Origin: a virus
Length of the DNA stretch: 64,000 bases
Virus record (IMG/VR): IMGVR_UViG_3300011115_000925
Coordinates: 38,965-102,964 of that record
Direction: 5' to 3' (one strand)
Shown piece after piece: positions 9,355 through 19,195 of the stretch; position 1 is the first letter of the stretch; each line of letters starts with the position of its first letter. The position numbers were made by a program, and so were the translations under genes. The notes under the pieces are model-generated. The model ran no database searches and was not told where the DNA came from. It was given only the letters and a program-made list of their open reading frames with translations.

Positions 9355-10298
9355 TCAATCAATACACACTCAGTCTGGCCAATGATAAAATTTGGGCAAT
9401 TGATCATCTGATAGGATTCTTAGTCCACAATCAAGGTAAAGATATTGTTTTACATGTTAATCCAGAAGCACACTGTCTATATTCTTGCGGACTATACGCC
9501 ATATTAGAAAAGTTTCAATTTAACAGTGTGACTATTTTTACAAACAATGTACTTGAAACTCATCCAACATATCAAATTAAATATCGTAACATCAATACAT
9601 TTTTTAGTGATAGTAAAAAATACAATCTGAGTGCGTCTGGCAAATGGAATGAACAAAAAATATTTGGAGCGTTTTACGGCAGACCCACTGCCAATCGTCT
9701 TGGCATTGCCAGTTATCTATACTCAAAATACAACAATCAGAGCGAAATTCTGCTGGCATCAAGAGTTGATTTAGTTGACAGTCGGGTGACATTTGAATTG
9801 GATAAACTGTTTGAATACGACATCGACAGCATGTCGCGTGTTGCTTATCTAATTGAAAATTTTAATTTTGGTGGAATTGATTACACTCCAATGGGAAATT
9901 TGTTTACCTACGATACACCGTTAAACAGTTTGTATGAAAATATTCTAGTAGACATCATCAGTGAACCAAATATTAAAGGAAATACATTTTTCCCTACAGA
10001 AAAATTAGTAAGGCCGGTGTTGTTGAAAAAACCATTTATTGCAATGGCTTCAAAAAATTACTTGGAGTATGTACGGCAAATGGGGTTTCATACGTTCAAT
10101 GAGTTTTGGGACGAAACGTATGATGGATACGAAGGCAGTGAACGCTACTTAAAAATTTTATCATTAATAAGTACGTTGGCTTCTAAATCAAAAAAAGAAT
10201 TGTATGATCTTTATAATTTCATGCAGTTTCAAATTGATCACAATTACAATTTGATTGTTAATAAATTGTACACCAAAAAAATCACATTGATTAACTAA
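9351..10298 (+). CDS. glycosyltransferase-like protein with TEKxxxP C-terminal motif (315 aa)
   Basis: The C-terminal third holds FFPTEKLVRPVLLKKPFIAM, then YLEYVRQMGFHTFNEFWDE, a signature shared with five other proteins here (12694, 13790, 19192, 26451, 27595). The E-K-x-x-[KR]-P block resembles the sugar-nucleotide-binding end of GT-B enzymes such as the GT10/exostosin groups, which is my basis for the call. It overlaps the upstream SGNH gene by ATGA. The N-terminal domain is divergent, and donor and acceptor are unknown. Confidence 0.55.
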   Translation: MINQYTLSLANDKIWAIDHLIGFLVHNQGKDIVLHVNPEAHCLYSCGLYAILEKFQFNSVTIFTNNVLETHPTYQIKYRNINTFFSDSKKYNLSASGKWNEQKIFGAFYGRPTANRLGIASYLYSKYNNQSEILLASRVDLVDSRVTFELDKLFEYDIDSMSRVAYLIENFNFGGIDYTPMGNLFTYDTPLNSLYENILVDIISEPNIKGNTFFPTEKLVRPVLLKKPFIAMASKNYLEYVRQMGFHTFNEFWDETYDGYEGSERYLKILSLISTLASKSKKELYDLYNFMQFQIDHNYNLIVNKLYTKKITLIN

Positions 10299-10303
10299 CC
10301 AGT

Positions 10304-11317
10304 ATGCCTACCACAATTTTTATAACAGGTATTGCAGGATTTTTGGGTAGCCACCTAGCTGATCATTTTATCAGACTGGGATATCATGTCAAAGGAAATG
10401 ATAATTTGATAGGTGGGTGCCAAAGTAATATTCCAGCCAAAGCAGAGTTTTATAACATCGACTGTAACAACTTGTCAGCATTGACCACTGCAATGACCAA
10501 TGTAGATATTGTAGTTCATTGTGCTGCCACAGCATATGAAGGGCTAAGTGTGTTCAGCCCAAGTTTTGTAGTTAATAATGTCATGCAGGCCAGCACAAGT
10601 GTAATTTCGTCAGCTATACAAAATAAAGTCAAACGCATAGTGTATTGCAGCAGTATGGCCAGATACGGCAACCAGAAAACACCGTTTGTTGAGTCAATGA
10701 CTCCCGCACCTGTTGATCCATACGGCATAGCCAAGGTGGGTGGGGAATTGATATTAAAAAATTTATGTGACATCAACGGCATTGAGTGGAATATTGCAGT
10801 ACCACATAACATCATTGGTACTAGACAAAAATACGATGACCCATTTCGAAATGTTGTTAGCATTATGATTAATCGATGCTTGCAAAATAAACCGCCGGTG
10901 ATATACGGCAACGGCACCCAGAAACGATGTTTTTCGTATATCGACGACTGCGTGTATTGCTTGATCAAGTTAGTGACTGACACCAACATCACAAGCCAAA
11001 CTGTAAATATAGGCCCTGATGAAGAATTTGTGACTATTAACGAGTTGGCTGCACTTGTGATGGAACTCACAGAGTACAATGGCACCCCGTTGTATGTTAA
11101 TCCGCGACCACTGGAAGTATCACTTGCTACATGCAGTTCTGATCTTGCCAGGCAGTTGCTAGACTATAAAACATCAACAACCTTACGCGAAGCAGTAACC
11201 CAGACCATGAACGGTATAAAACAATCAGGAGTACGACCGTTTGATTACAAATTCCCAGTTGAAATTAACAACAGCTTGACTCCGATAACCTGGCATAATG
11301 AATACTTTAACAAATAA
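10304..11317 (+). CDS. NAD(P)-dependent nucleotide-sugar epimerase/dehydratase (extended SDR)
   Basis: Rossmann motif GIAGFLGSHLAD at residues 8-19, S-S-M at the catalytic strand (YCSSMARYG), and YGIAK as the Tyr-x-x-x-Lys active site near residue 143. C-terminal sugar-binding region typical of WcaG/GalE-like enzymes (GNGTQKRCFSYIDDCV). 337 aa is normal family length. Expected to epimerise or dehydrate an NDP-sugar in the cytoplasm. It sits five bases after a glycosyltransferase-like gene and overlaps the next radical-SAM gene by 20 nt. Confidence 0.88.
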   Translation: MPTTIFITGIAGFLGSHLADHFIRLGYHVKGNDNLIGGCQSNIPAKAEFYNIDCNNLSALTTAMTNVDIVVHCAATAYEGLSVFSPSFVVNNVMQASTSVISSAIQNKVKRIVYCSSMARYGNQKTPFVESMTPAPVDPYGIAKVGGELILKNLCDINGIEWNIAVPHNIIGTRQKYDDPFRNVVSIMINRCLQNKPPVIYGNGTQKRCFSYIDDCVYCLIKLVTDTNITSQTVNIGPDEEFVTINELAALVMELTEYNGTPLYVNPRPLEVSLATCSSDLARQLLDYKTSTTLREAVTQTMNGIKQSGVRPFDYKFPVEINNSLTPITWHNEYFNK

Positions 11318-12704
11318 TAAAGGTGACGAGTCTGTAGACAACAAGAGCCGGTTCCTTAACTCTGCTGAGCAAATGGCAGAGAACCTGGGCCCTGCACTAT
11401 GTCTTGCCAAATGGAAACAGGTAAGTTTACATTTGCCCACTGGATTAAATAACAGTTGCTACCATCCGCCGTTGCACTCTATATCCGTTGAAGATATTGG
11501 CCGCAATCCGGCAGCATTACACAATACAGATCATAAAAAACAACAACGCAAGTTGATGTTAGCAGGCGAACGTCCAGCAGAGTGTCAGTATTGTTGGAAC
11601 ATGGAAGATCTAAGCAAACTCAGTGATCGACATTATAGATCAGGCGAACCCTGGGCAGCAGTGGATTTTGAAAAAATAAAAAACTCAACTGGAGATGAAC
11701 AAGATGTCGTACCGTCATATGTGGAAGTCAATTTTAACAATGCCTGTAACCTTAAATGCAGCTATTGCAGTCCGCAGTTCAGCTCTAGCTGGCAACAAGA
11801 AATTGACCGCTACGGTGCCTTTCCTACTTTGGTTCCTCATAACGCTCCTGAGCATTTTATCGGCCACCGCAGGCCTATTCCTGCCCGTGATCACAATCCT
11901 TACGTAGAAGCATTCTGGGCTTGGTGGCCCAGTCTATATCCTGAGCTCAAGCATTTCCGAATGACCGGCGGCGAGCCGCTGATGGATCGTAATACCTATC
12001 AAGTGTTTGACTATGTGCTGGACCATCCCAAGAGTGACTTGCATCTAGCTGTGACATCAAACTTCAGTGTAGAGCCCAAACTGTCTACCAAGTATTTTGA
12101 TTATGTAAAAAGATTGTGCAATACTGATATTGAACATTTCATGCAGTATGTGAGCCTTGACTCAGGCATAGGGCCTCAAGCTGAATACATACGCCACGGG
12201 TTAGACTTTGCTCGATTGCAGAACAATGTGGAAACATATCTTCGAGACATTCCATATCGCAACAGTCTCACTTTTATTGTGACCATGAACAATCTGGCAG
12301 TGACTGGATTCTTACCATTAATGCAATGGATCTTGGATCTACGACGCAGACATAGTCAAACATATCAACGTGTGTGGTTTGATACACCTATACTGCGACA
12401 ACCTGCCTGGCAAAGCCTACAAACATTGCCCGAAAGCTATGCTGCAAAATTGGAACAAGCCCGCGACTTTATGTTGGAGAATCTAGAAACAGACGCTGAT
12501 CCGTTTCACGGATTCAAAGACTATGAGGTGCAACGACTGGAACGTGATATTGCCTGGATGCGATCCTCTGCGCCGCAGCCCAGTGCAATGGCAGACTTTG
12601 CAAGATTTTTTAACGAACACGATCGCCGCAGAGGCACTGACTTCAAGGCCACATTCCCAGAAATGATCACCTGGTGGAAACAATGCGGTCTACATGCTAG
12701 GTAA
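11298..12704 (+). CDS. radical SAM protein, type 1 (468 aa)
   Basis: Radical-SAM [4Fe-4S] motif CNLKCSYC (C-x3-C-x2-C) near residue 150, followed by FRMTGGEPLMD, the glycine-rich SAM-binding GGE block. N-terminal extension with NSCYHPP and ECQYCWN cysteines (residues 50-100) suggests an extra metal or Fe-S site like SPASM/twitch domains. Closest in the window to the protein at 14842, which has the same CxHPP and CxYCW head. The substrate is unknown. The context (glycosyltransferases, SGNH) suggests sugar or surface modification rather than a classic peptide (RiPP) cluster. Confidence 0.88.
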   Translation: MNTLTNNKGDESVDNKSRFLNSAEQMAENLGPALCLAKWKQVSLHLPTGLNNSCYHPPLHSISVEDIGRNPAALHNTDHKKQQRKLMLAGERPAECQYCWNMEDLSKLSDRHYRSGEPWAAVDFEKIKNSTGDEQDVVPSYVEVNFNNACNLKCSYCSPQFSSSWQQEIDRYGAFPTLVPHNAPEHFIGHRRPIPARDHNPYVEAFWAWWPSLYPELKHFRMTGGEPLMDRNTYQVFDYVLDHPKSDLHLAVTSNFSVEPKLSTKYFDYVKRLCNTDIEHFMQYVSLDSGIGPQAEYIRHGLDFARLQNNVETYLRDIPYRNSLTFIVTMNNLAVTGFLPLMQWILDLRRRHSQTYQRVWFDTPILRQPAWQSLQTLPESYAAKLEQARDFMLENLETDADPFHGFKDYEVQRLERDIAWMRSSAPQPSAMADFARFFNEHDRRRGTDFKATFPEMITWWKQCGLHAR

Positions 12705-13812
12705 TCACAAAGTCGTTGTGGATGAATGGGCCGAAGTTTGGGATCTCCTCAAACCCTATGCCGACGGCAGCTTCTGGCGCTGGAGTGATTTAACTCTTGA
12801 TCCGTCGACTGTGTATATTGTTGGGCGAGTGGTGCTCAAAGAGAACTGGCAATCCATAACCGAATGGGCACACCAACATCCGGGAAAAATAGTGTTTTGC
12901 AATCCTGCTGAAGGATCTCAGACTATATTACTGCAACTGAAAAGATTGATGATTTCTGAGCAAATCAAATCAGGAGAAATATTGTTGCTGACCTCAGGAG
13001 ATCTAGAATCTGGGTGGAACTATTGCAAGACTGATTGTTATTTTTCCAACATTGTCGAATATCTTGAAAACATTGGCGCACACGAATCTTGGCCGCAAGT
13101 GTATCACAAAAAAAACAAACCATATGATTTTTTGTTTTTGAATGGACGCCTAAGGCCACATCGCAAATATCTAATAGATCAACTACGACAGAAGAAATTA
13201 TTGGATCGAGCACTGTGGACCAACTTAGGCGAGCAAGTGGAAATGTCCTGGACCAGCACATTGTTAACCGAATCAAACGAGCCAGTTAGATTGTTGCCCG
13301 AGCAGTATGAGATACCTCGTGCCTTACCCAACATGTCAGAATTGCCAACAGGATTTGTCAAACATCACCTGTTTGGAAACACCTGGGGCGATGCCATAGT
13401 CAATCCTGCGGCCTATGTGGACACGTCGTTTTCGTTGGTAACAGAAACCATATTTGATTATCCGCACACATTCCGAACAGAAAAGATCTGGAAGCCCATG
13501 ATCATGTGTCATCCATTTGTGGTGGCTGCCAACCGCGGCTACTATCGAGACCTGCATAATGCAGGGTTTGAAACATTCGGCAACTTGATCGACGAGTCAT
13601 TTGACCAGATTGACGATCCTACCGATCGTGCCAATAGAGTGGTTGCAGTTGTGAAAGATATATGCTATAATGGTGCTGAGGCTTTCTTAGAAGCTGCCAG
13701 AAGTGCATGTAAATACAACTATCAGCAACTTCGCGATCACAACAAACAACAACGTGCTGCTCTGTCAGCTCAACTTGAGATTTATATAAATGCCAACACA
13801 CACTATAGCTAG
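12694..13812 (+). CDS. glycosyltransferase-like protein, FRTEKxxKP family (372 aa)
   Basis: C-terminal block FRTEKIWKPMIMCHPFVVAA then YYRDLHNAGFETFGNLIDES is the window-wide family signature; FLFLNGRLRPHRKYLID sits near residue 150. Starts with an 11-nt overlap on the upstream radical-SAM gene and overlaps the next gene by 23 nt. Likely GT-B-like sugar transfer, not proven. The regular pairing of this family with radical-SAM genes is notable. Confidence 0.55.
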   Translation: MLGNHKVVVDEWAEVWDLLKPYADGSFWRWSDLTLDPSTVYIVGRVVLKENWQSITEWAHQHPGKIVFCNPAEGSQTILLQLKRLMISEQIKSGEILLLTSGDLESGWNYCKTDCYFSNIVEYLENIGAHESWPQVYHKKNKPYDFLFLNGRLRPHRKYLIDQLRQKKLLDRALWTNLGEQVEMSWTSTLLTESNEPVRLLPEQYEIPRALPNMSELPTGFVKHHLFGNTWGDAIVNPAAYVDTSFSLVTETIFDYPHTFRTEKIWKPMIMCHPFVVAANRGYYRDLHNAGFETFGNLIDESFDQIDDPTDRANRVVAVVKDICYNGAEAFLEAARSACKYNYQQLRDHNKQQRAALSAQLEIYINANTHYS

Positions 13813-14845
13813 AACTTTCCCCACCAAATGGGTGTATGGTGAGTACGAAGAAAAAATACTACACAGTCTTTCAGCACAGATCGACAGTCGATTTCCTGAT
13901 CAAAACAATTTAATTTTAAATTTTACCTGGCATGGGCCGTGGACTGATACCGAAGTTGACGACTATATCTCAACTGGCAAAAAGATTGATCAGTTGTTTA
14001 TTGTGTGTACTGTGGATGGTTACCTAGGCACGTTGGATCATTACATAAAACGATTAAAAGACACTGTTGGAGTTTCCACTGTGCATTGGGTGGGGAATTT
14101 TGAAAATAGTCCTTTTGAATTTAATTTTTTTGCCATAGTATGCAGAGATCATTTCAAGAAGTACAACACACAAGATCTAATTCTGACTGATGTGAAACAT
14201 GCATTTGTCAGTTACAATCGCAAACCTTATCCACACCGATTAGAGTTTGTTCGAGAACTAGTGAATACCGGATTAAACAATCATGGCGTGATAACAATGG
14301 GTCGCAGTTTTCCCGGAGAAGACCACGGATTATTCATGAGCATAGGAGAGCGTGAAGAAGATTATGTAAAATATGGACATTGGTACGAGCCAGGAACAGA
14401 GTCAACTCCTCATGTGATTCCGCATGATCTTTTTAGCTTACACAATTGGCCAGTGTGGCAACATCATTTTTTACATGTGACGGGAGCAACTATATTTCCT
14501 GATTATTTGCCGGTGTTTGTTAATCAGATACATTTTAAACCCATTATTGGACTGCGTCCATTCATAATAAATGGACAGAGCAAGCAAAGTGCGTATCTCA
14601 GAAAACACGGATTCCGAACTTTTGAAAAATGGTTTCCTGGAACAGAAGTCAATACTTCACCGCCTGAGGCAGCAGAACAAAGTAAAAATCAATTGGTCAA
14701 GACCTTGCAAACCTTAGTAAAATTGTCGCCCACAGAAATGCTAGACATGTACCAAAGCATGCTGCCTGATTTGTTACACAACCGCCAGCGTTGGTTTGAG
14801 TGGGCAGATGAGCAGGCAGCGTTGGCAGAAAATATATTTCAATGA
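13790..14845 (+). CDS. glycosyltransferase-like protein, divergent member (351 aa)
   Basis: Keeps the order of the family (SYNRKPYPHRLEFVRELV in the middle, then FKPIIGLRPFIINGQSKQSA and YLRKHGFRTFEKW at the end), but the T-E-K of the other members is replaced by N-Q-I-H. Either a different donor specificity or loss of activity is possible. Stop and next start overlap as ATGA. Function inferred from paralogy only. Confidence 0.5.
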   Translation: MPTHTIARTFPTKWVYGEYEEKILHSLSAQIDSRFPDQNNLILNFTWHGPWTDTEVDDYISTGKKIDQLFIVCTVDGYLGTLDHYIKRLKDTVGVSTVHWVGNFENSPFEFNFFAIVCRDHFKKYNTQDLILTDVKHAFVSYNRKPYPHRLEFVRELVNTGLNNHGVITMGRSFPGEDHGLFMSIGEREEDYVKYGHWYEPGTESTPHVIPHDLFSLHNWPVWQHHFLHVTGATIFPDYLPVFVNQIHFKPIIGLRPFIINGQSKQSAYLRKHGFRTFEKWFPGTEVNTSPPEAAEQSKNQLVKTLQTLVKLSPTEMLDMYQSMLPDLLHNRQRWFEWADEQAALAENIFQ

Positions 14846-16188
14846 ATGATTTAGAATTTAAACACACAGTATTAGACCCTCTCTCAGCCAGTTTTTGTGC
14901 GGCAAAATGGTATAACGCAACCATTTGGTTAGGAAGTGGACAGACCACAAGTTGTCATCACCCGCCAGCCCATTTAGTGGACGTATCTATGTTATCCGCT
15001 AACCCTAAGCTACTGCACAATACTCCACAAAAGAAAGAAGATCGTCGCAAGATGATCAACGGGGAGCGTCCCCCTGGCTGTGAGTATTGCTGGAAGATTG
15101 AAGACATGGGTCGTGACGCTGTGAGCGACCGTGTGTATAAAAGTCGAATTTATCCTATAGAGGCATTAGATGAAGCATTTGAAACTCCGGCAACTACTGA
15201 CGTTAACCTACGAACCCTTGAAATTGCATTTGACCGCACTTGTCAATTTGCTTGTAGCTATTGTAACCCTGCTTTTAGTAGCACTTGGGTTAACGATATA
15301 CGAAAGAATGGACCTTATAACGGACTTGTTAGTGATGGTCGGAACCATTTTACTCACACTCACGATAGCAGCCAACTTTATAAATTCGGTCAAACTAATC
15401 CGTATGTGGAAGCATTCTTCCGATGGTGGGAAACAGACCTCCATCGAACACTACAAGAACTAAGAGTCACTGGCGGCGAACCACTGATGAGCGCCGAAAC
15501 TTGGAAACTGATTGATTGGTTTCGGCATAATCCTGGCCGCAGCCAAACAAGATTAGCAATCAATTCAAATTTAGGCACAGCAGTAGACTTGGATCGATTG
15601 TTAGACAGCATCACAGGATTGGAAGTGGACATATACACATCAAACGAAAGCATAGGCTTACAAGCTGAATACATCAGAGACGGACTGGTATGGGACGACT
15701 GGGCCAACAATGTAGAACGCCTGTTGGACTCGAGAAAGTTACGTGGTATACATGTGATGAACACTATCAATGCCTTGTGCTTGGATACATTGGATCAGTT
15801 CTTGGAATGCATAATGAACTGGAAACTAGAATACGGTCGTGATGCTGTGAGTTTTACATTGAATATATTAAGATTCCCTAGCTTTCAGTCTCCACTGGTG
15901 TTGCCTGACAACCTGCGTATGGTATATCGACAACGCCTGATCACATGGCTAGAACATTGGGCAGGTAGTGAGTTTTTACACGAACACGAACTCAATCATG
16001 TACAGCGCCTGATAGATTATTTGGATGTGGTCAAGACTCCTCATTCAGAAGCATTTGAAATGCCCAAATTGTTGAGCGACTTCAAACAGTTCTATACACA
16101 ATACGATCAACGACGCGGCAAAGACTTTGGCCTGGCGTTTCCCACATTAAAACACTGGTATGACTCAATACAAATACAACAGCAGTGA
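14842..16188 (+). CDS. radical SAM protein, type 1 (448 aa)
   Basis: CQFACSYC cluster motif near residue 137, GGEPLMS SAM-binding block near 210, and the N-terminal TSCHHPPAH and CEYCWK cysteine pair shared with the protein at 11298. The segment around SAETWKLIDWFRHNP aligns with its paralogue. Codon-level similarity to the neighbour is limited, so the duplication is old. Translationally coupled at both ends (ATGA upstream, 29-nt overlap downstream). Confidence 0.87.
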   Translation: MNDLEFKHTVLDPLSASFCAAKWYNATIWLGSGQTTSCHHPPAHLVDVSMLSANPKLLHNTPQKKEDRRKMINGERPPGCEYCWKIEDMGRDAVSDRVYKSRIYPIEALDEAFETPATTDVNLRTLEIAFDRTCQFACSYCNPAFSSTWVNDIRKNGPYNGLVSDGRNHFTHTHDSSQLYKFGQTNPYVEAFFRWWETDLHRTLQELRVTGGEPLMSAETWKLIDWFRHNPGRSQTRLAINSNLGTAVDLDRLLDSITGLEVDIYTSNESIGLQAEYIRDGLVWDDWANNVERLLDSRKLRGIHVMNTINALCLDTLDQFLECIMNWKLEYGRDAVSFTLNILRFPSFQSPLVLPDNLRMVYRQRLITWLEHWAGSEFLHEHELNHVQRLIDYLDVVKTPHSEAFEMPKLLSDFKQFYTQYDQRRGKDFGLAFPTLKHWYDSIQIQQQ

Positions 16189-17419
16189 TTTGGTACGTGC
16201 TACTGAACTCACAAACCGCGAGCAATTTTTGCTTGCCGAATCAAAAACTTTTTGTATCTATCCTTGGATACATCTGCATGCTTACCCCACTGGAGAAGCA
16301 TATCCTTGTTGCCATGCAGAAATGAAATATCCAGTGGGCAATTGCAGAACCAATACATTGAATGAAATTTGGCAAGATAAACCCATGCAAAAACTACGGT
16401 CAGACATGTTGAATGAAACTGCCAATCCTGCATGCGGACGTTGTTACGAACAAGAACAATCAGGATTCTTTAGTGGCCGTAAAAGTGCAAATAAACATCA
16501 CGGGCACCATGTTAAAAAATTAGAACAAAATCCTTTTGAAATGACCTATTGGGATATACGATTCTCAAATCTTTGCAATTTAAAATGCCGTAGTTGTGGT
16601 CACATATTTTCAAGCCAATGGTATCAAGATCAAGCCAAACTAGCCGGCGGCGACTGGAAAGCTCGTAATCCTGTGTTGAATTATGCAGGCCGTACAGAAA
16701 CTGACATGTGGGAACAATTGTTACCTCATATAGATTATGTTGAACAGATCTATTTTGCCGGCGGCGAACCACTGTTGATGGAAGAGCACTATCGCATTTT
16801 GGATGAACTGGTTCGTCGAAAAAGATTTGACGTACGGTTAATATACAATACCAATTTTACTCATACTGATTTAAAAGGTCAGAGTGTATTCAATTACTGG
16901 AAACAATTTGATAGCGTAGCAGTAGGTGCCAGCCTTGACGGGTCGGGGAAGTATGGTGAGTACATACGCAAAGGAACAGACTGGCAGAAAGTTGAACAAA
17001 ATAGAATTGAAATGTTGAATATCTGCCCTGATGTGGACTTTTATATCAGTCCCACACTCAGTATAATGAATGCCTGGCATCTGCCAGACTTTCACCGTGA
17101 TTGGGTTAGCCGTGGTTTTATAAAACCACAAGATCTCAATGTAAACATATTGCAAGATCCGTTGCATTATCGAATCGATATTGCTCCTGTGAAATACAAA
17201 CAACGACTACGTGTAAAATATCAAGAACACATGGCATGGTTAGAAGGTCAGGATTCTTTGCAACGTGCTACTGAAGGCTTCAACTCAGCAATTAACTTTA
17301 TGATGGCCACAGACAACACACATCTCATTGACACATTCTGGCGCAAAACACACGAACTTGATGCTATAAGAAATGAAAAACTACTAGATACAATTCCTGA
17401 ACTTGAGGCATTGACATGA
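16160..17419 (+). CDS. radical SAM/twitch-domain protein, type 2 (419 aa)
   Basis: Head CIYPWIHLHAYPTGEAYPCC (residues 32-51) is the Cys-rich segment typical of twitch/SPASM-type radical SAM proteins of phages, followed by ACGRCYEQE. Cluster motif CNLKCRSC near residue 140 and AGGEPLLM near 200. ATG start overlaps the previous gene by 29 nt. Likely binds at least two Fe-S clusters. Substrate unknown. Confidence 0.87.
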   Translation: MTQYKYNSSDLVRATELTNREQFLLAESKTFCIYPWIHLHAYPTGEAYPCCHAEMKYPVGNCRTNTLNEIWQDKPMQKLRSDMLNETANPACGRCYEQEQSGFFSGRKSANKHHGHHVKKLEQNPFEMTYWDIRFSNLCNLKCRSCGHIFSSQWYQDQAKLAGGDWKARNPVLNYAGRTETDMWEQLLPHIDYVEQIYFAGGEPLLMEEHYRILDELVRRKRFDVRLIYNTNFTHTDLKGQSVFNYWKQFDSVAVGASLDGSGKYGEYIRKGTDWQKVEQNRIEMLNICPDVDFYISPTLSIMNAWHLPDFHRDWVSRGFIKPQDLNVNILQDPLHYRIDIAPVKYKQRLRVKYQEHMAWLEGQDSLQRATEGFNSAINFMMATDNTHLIDTFWRKTHELDAIRNEKLLDTIPELEALT

Positions 17420-18003
17420 ACAAAGGTCTTGCGCTAGGATGTAGCCATACCGCCGGTGTAGGAATCAACTACTCTGATTGTTATGTAACTTTTTTAAGTC
17501 AGCACTATCAGACTACTATTAAAAATTTAGCAGTGCCTGGCGGCAGTCATGAACAAGTTGAAAGCAATCTAATAAATGAGATCAAAAATGATTGCCCAGA
17601 TTTTGTAATAGTACAATGGCCAAATCCATTCCGGCGTACAATTTGGAATGGCGAACGCTCAAATTTAGAAAATATAACAAATGCAAGTTCGGTGTTTAAG
17701 CAATTACTAAAGCTAGGGGAAAAAAATTTTTATACCCCGTGGATACAAAGCATTGTTACCTGTAACACTGTTTGCACTGTGGCCAAAGTACCAATTGTAA
17801 ATATCATGTTAGAAAATCTTGAAGAACAATATTATTTAAAATTAAAAAAAGAAGGTATTGTTTTACATGTGGATGAAAAACTTCCTGGAAAAACTTGGTT
17901 GTTTGATAGTGCTGCCAATGACAATATGCATCATAGTGCCCGGTGCCATAGAGCATGGGCCGATAGACTTGTAGGATTAATAGATGAAAATACCGCACGA
18001 TAA
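17416..18003 (+). CDS. SGNH hydrolase-like protein (195 aa)
   Basis: GCSHTAGVGINYSDCY at the N-terminus takes the place of the GDS block (Ser at residue 10 in GCSH), NLAVPGGSHEQVE follows, and MHHSARCHRAWADRL near the C-terminus gives the catalytic-type Asp/His region. Shorter than the other SGNH-like genes and slightly AT-rich. Sandwiched between two radical-SAM genes with overlaps at both ends. Could be a deacylase or a non-catalytic binding module. Confidence 0.6.
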   Translation: MNKGLALGCSHTAGVGINYSDCYVTFLSQHYQTTIKNLAVPGGSHEQVESNLINEIKNDCPDFVIVQWPNPFRRTIWNGERSNLENITNASSVFKQLLKLGEKNFYTPWIQSIVTCNTVCTVAKVPIVNIMLENLEEQYYLKLKKEGIVLHVDEKLPGKTWLFDSAANDNMHHSARCHRAWADRLVGLIDENTAR

Positions 18004-19195
18004 ATTTTGTGTTTTGCCTTGGATCAGTATCGAAGCCAGCCCAATTGGCACAGTACGACCCTGCTGTTTAGCCGATGATGAAATTGTGGACGACAACGGT
18101 GAAAAATTTCAACTGGCCACAGCAGACTTTGCTGACATACAAAACAGCAATCACATGCGTGATTTGCGTGGAGATTTTTTAGCAGGAAAAAAACCTCAGA
18201 CATGTCGTAAGTGTTGGAATGAAGAACGATCAGGCCGCACAAGCAAACGTATGCACACATTAGATCGTCTAAAACATGTTCTCAAAGATCAAGAGTGGAC
18301 CAGTGATGCTAAACCGCTGATGTTCCTGGATCTCAAGCTGGGTAATATCTGCAATCTCAAATGTAGAATATGCGGTTCATGGTCAAGTTCTCAATTTGCC
18401 AGTGAAGAAATTGCCTGGCTGCCCCGAGAGGAACAAAAAACTAGTCACGCTTATCAGATGCTACGAGCTGGAGCCTGGCCCAAAGAAAACACACAATTCT
18501 GGACTCAGATTGATAGTGTATTGTCTGACATACGTTACATTGAATTCACCGGCGGCGAACCTTTCATGATTGAACAACATTTTGACATGTTGCAAGGCAT
18601 AGTAGATCGTGGTATTGCAGCTCAAGTAGAAATACACTACAACACCAACGGCACACAATGGCCCGAGCGCGGACCAGAAATTTGGCGGCATTTTAAAACA
18701 GTAGAAGTGGCATTTAGTATAGACGATGTGGGGGCCAGATTTGATTATCAACGCACCAACGCAGACTGGGCAGTGGTGTTAGACAATATTACAAGTTTTC
18801 AATATCTTAAAGATCAACTGCCCAACTTGCGGTTACAATGCTGTTCAACAGTGAATGTGTTCAATGTGCGTTACATTGATGAACTGGCACGCTGGATAGC
18901 CCTGCAACGGTTTGACTTTGTGTACTGGAACATGATGCATGACGCCTGGTACTTTAGCATAGCCACTTTGCCCGACACTGCAAAAACACAAATTATTGCA
19001 CACCTAGAATCGGCCAATGTGCCCGATCAATACCAAGACGAATTTGAGCGCATAGTAGATTTCATGCGTAACGGAGCATCCACCGACGGATTCATGACAC
19101 GTATGAAGATAGCCGATCTAGACAGAAAACGCAATCAAGATTTACGAACAGTGGCTCCTGAATTTGCACAGATAATAGAATACACAGGTCCATGA
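17984..19195 (+). CDS. radical SAM/twitch-domain protein, type 2 (403 aa)
   Basis: CVLPWISIEASPIGTVRPCC head (residues 9-28), CRKCWNEE, radical-SAM motif CNLKCRIC near residue 119, and FTGGEPFMI SAM-binding block near 187. ATG start overlaps the SGNH gene by 20 nt; the stop overlaps the next start (ATGA). Third of five radical-SAM genes in a 10-kb stretch. Confidence 0.87.
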   Translation: MKIPHDKFCVLPWISIEASPIGTVRPCCLADDEIVDDNGEKFQLATADFADIQNSNHMRDLRGDFLAGKKPQTCRKCWNEERSGRTSKRMHTLDRLKHVLKDQEWTSDAKPLMFLDLKLGNICNLKCRICGSWSSSQFASEEIAWLPREEQKTSHAYQMLRAGAWPKENTQFWTQIDSVLSDIRYIEFTGGEPFMIEQHFDMLQGIVDRGIAAQVEIHYNTNGTQWPERGPEIWRHFKTVEVAFSIDDVGARFDYQRTNADWAVVLDNITSFQYLKDQLPNLRLQCCSTVNVFNVRYIDELARWIALQRFDFVYWNMMHDAWYFSIATLPDTAKTQIIAHLESANVPDQYQDEFERIVDFMRNGASTDGFMTRMKIADLDRKRNQDLRTVAPEFAQIIEYTGP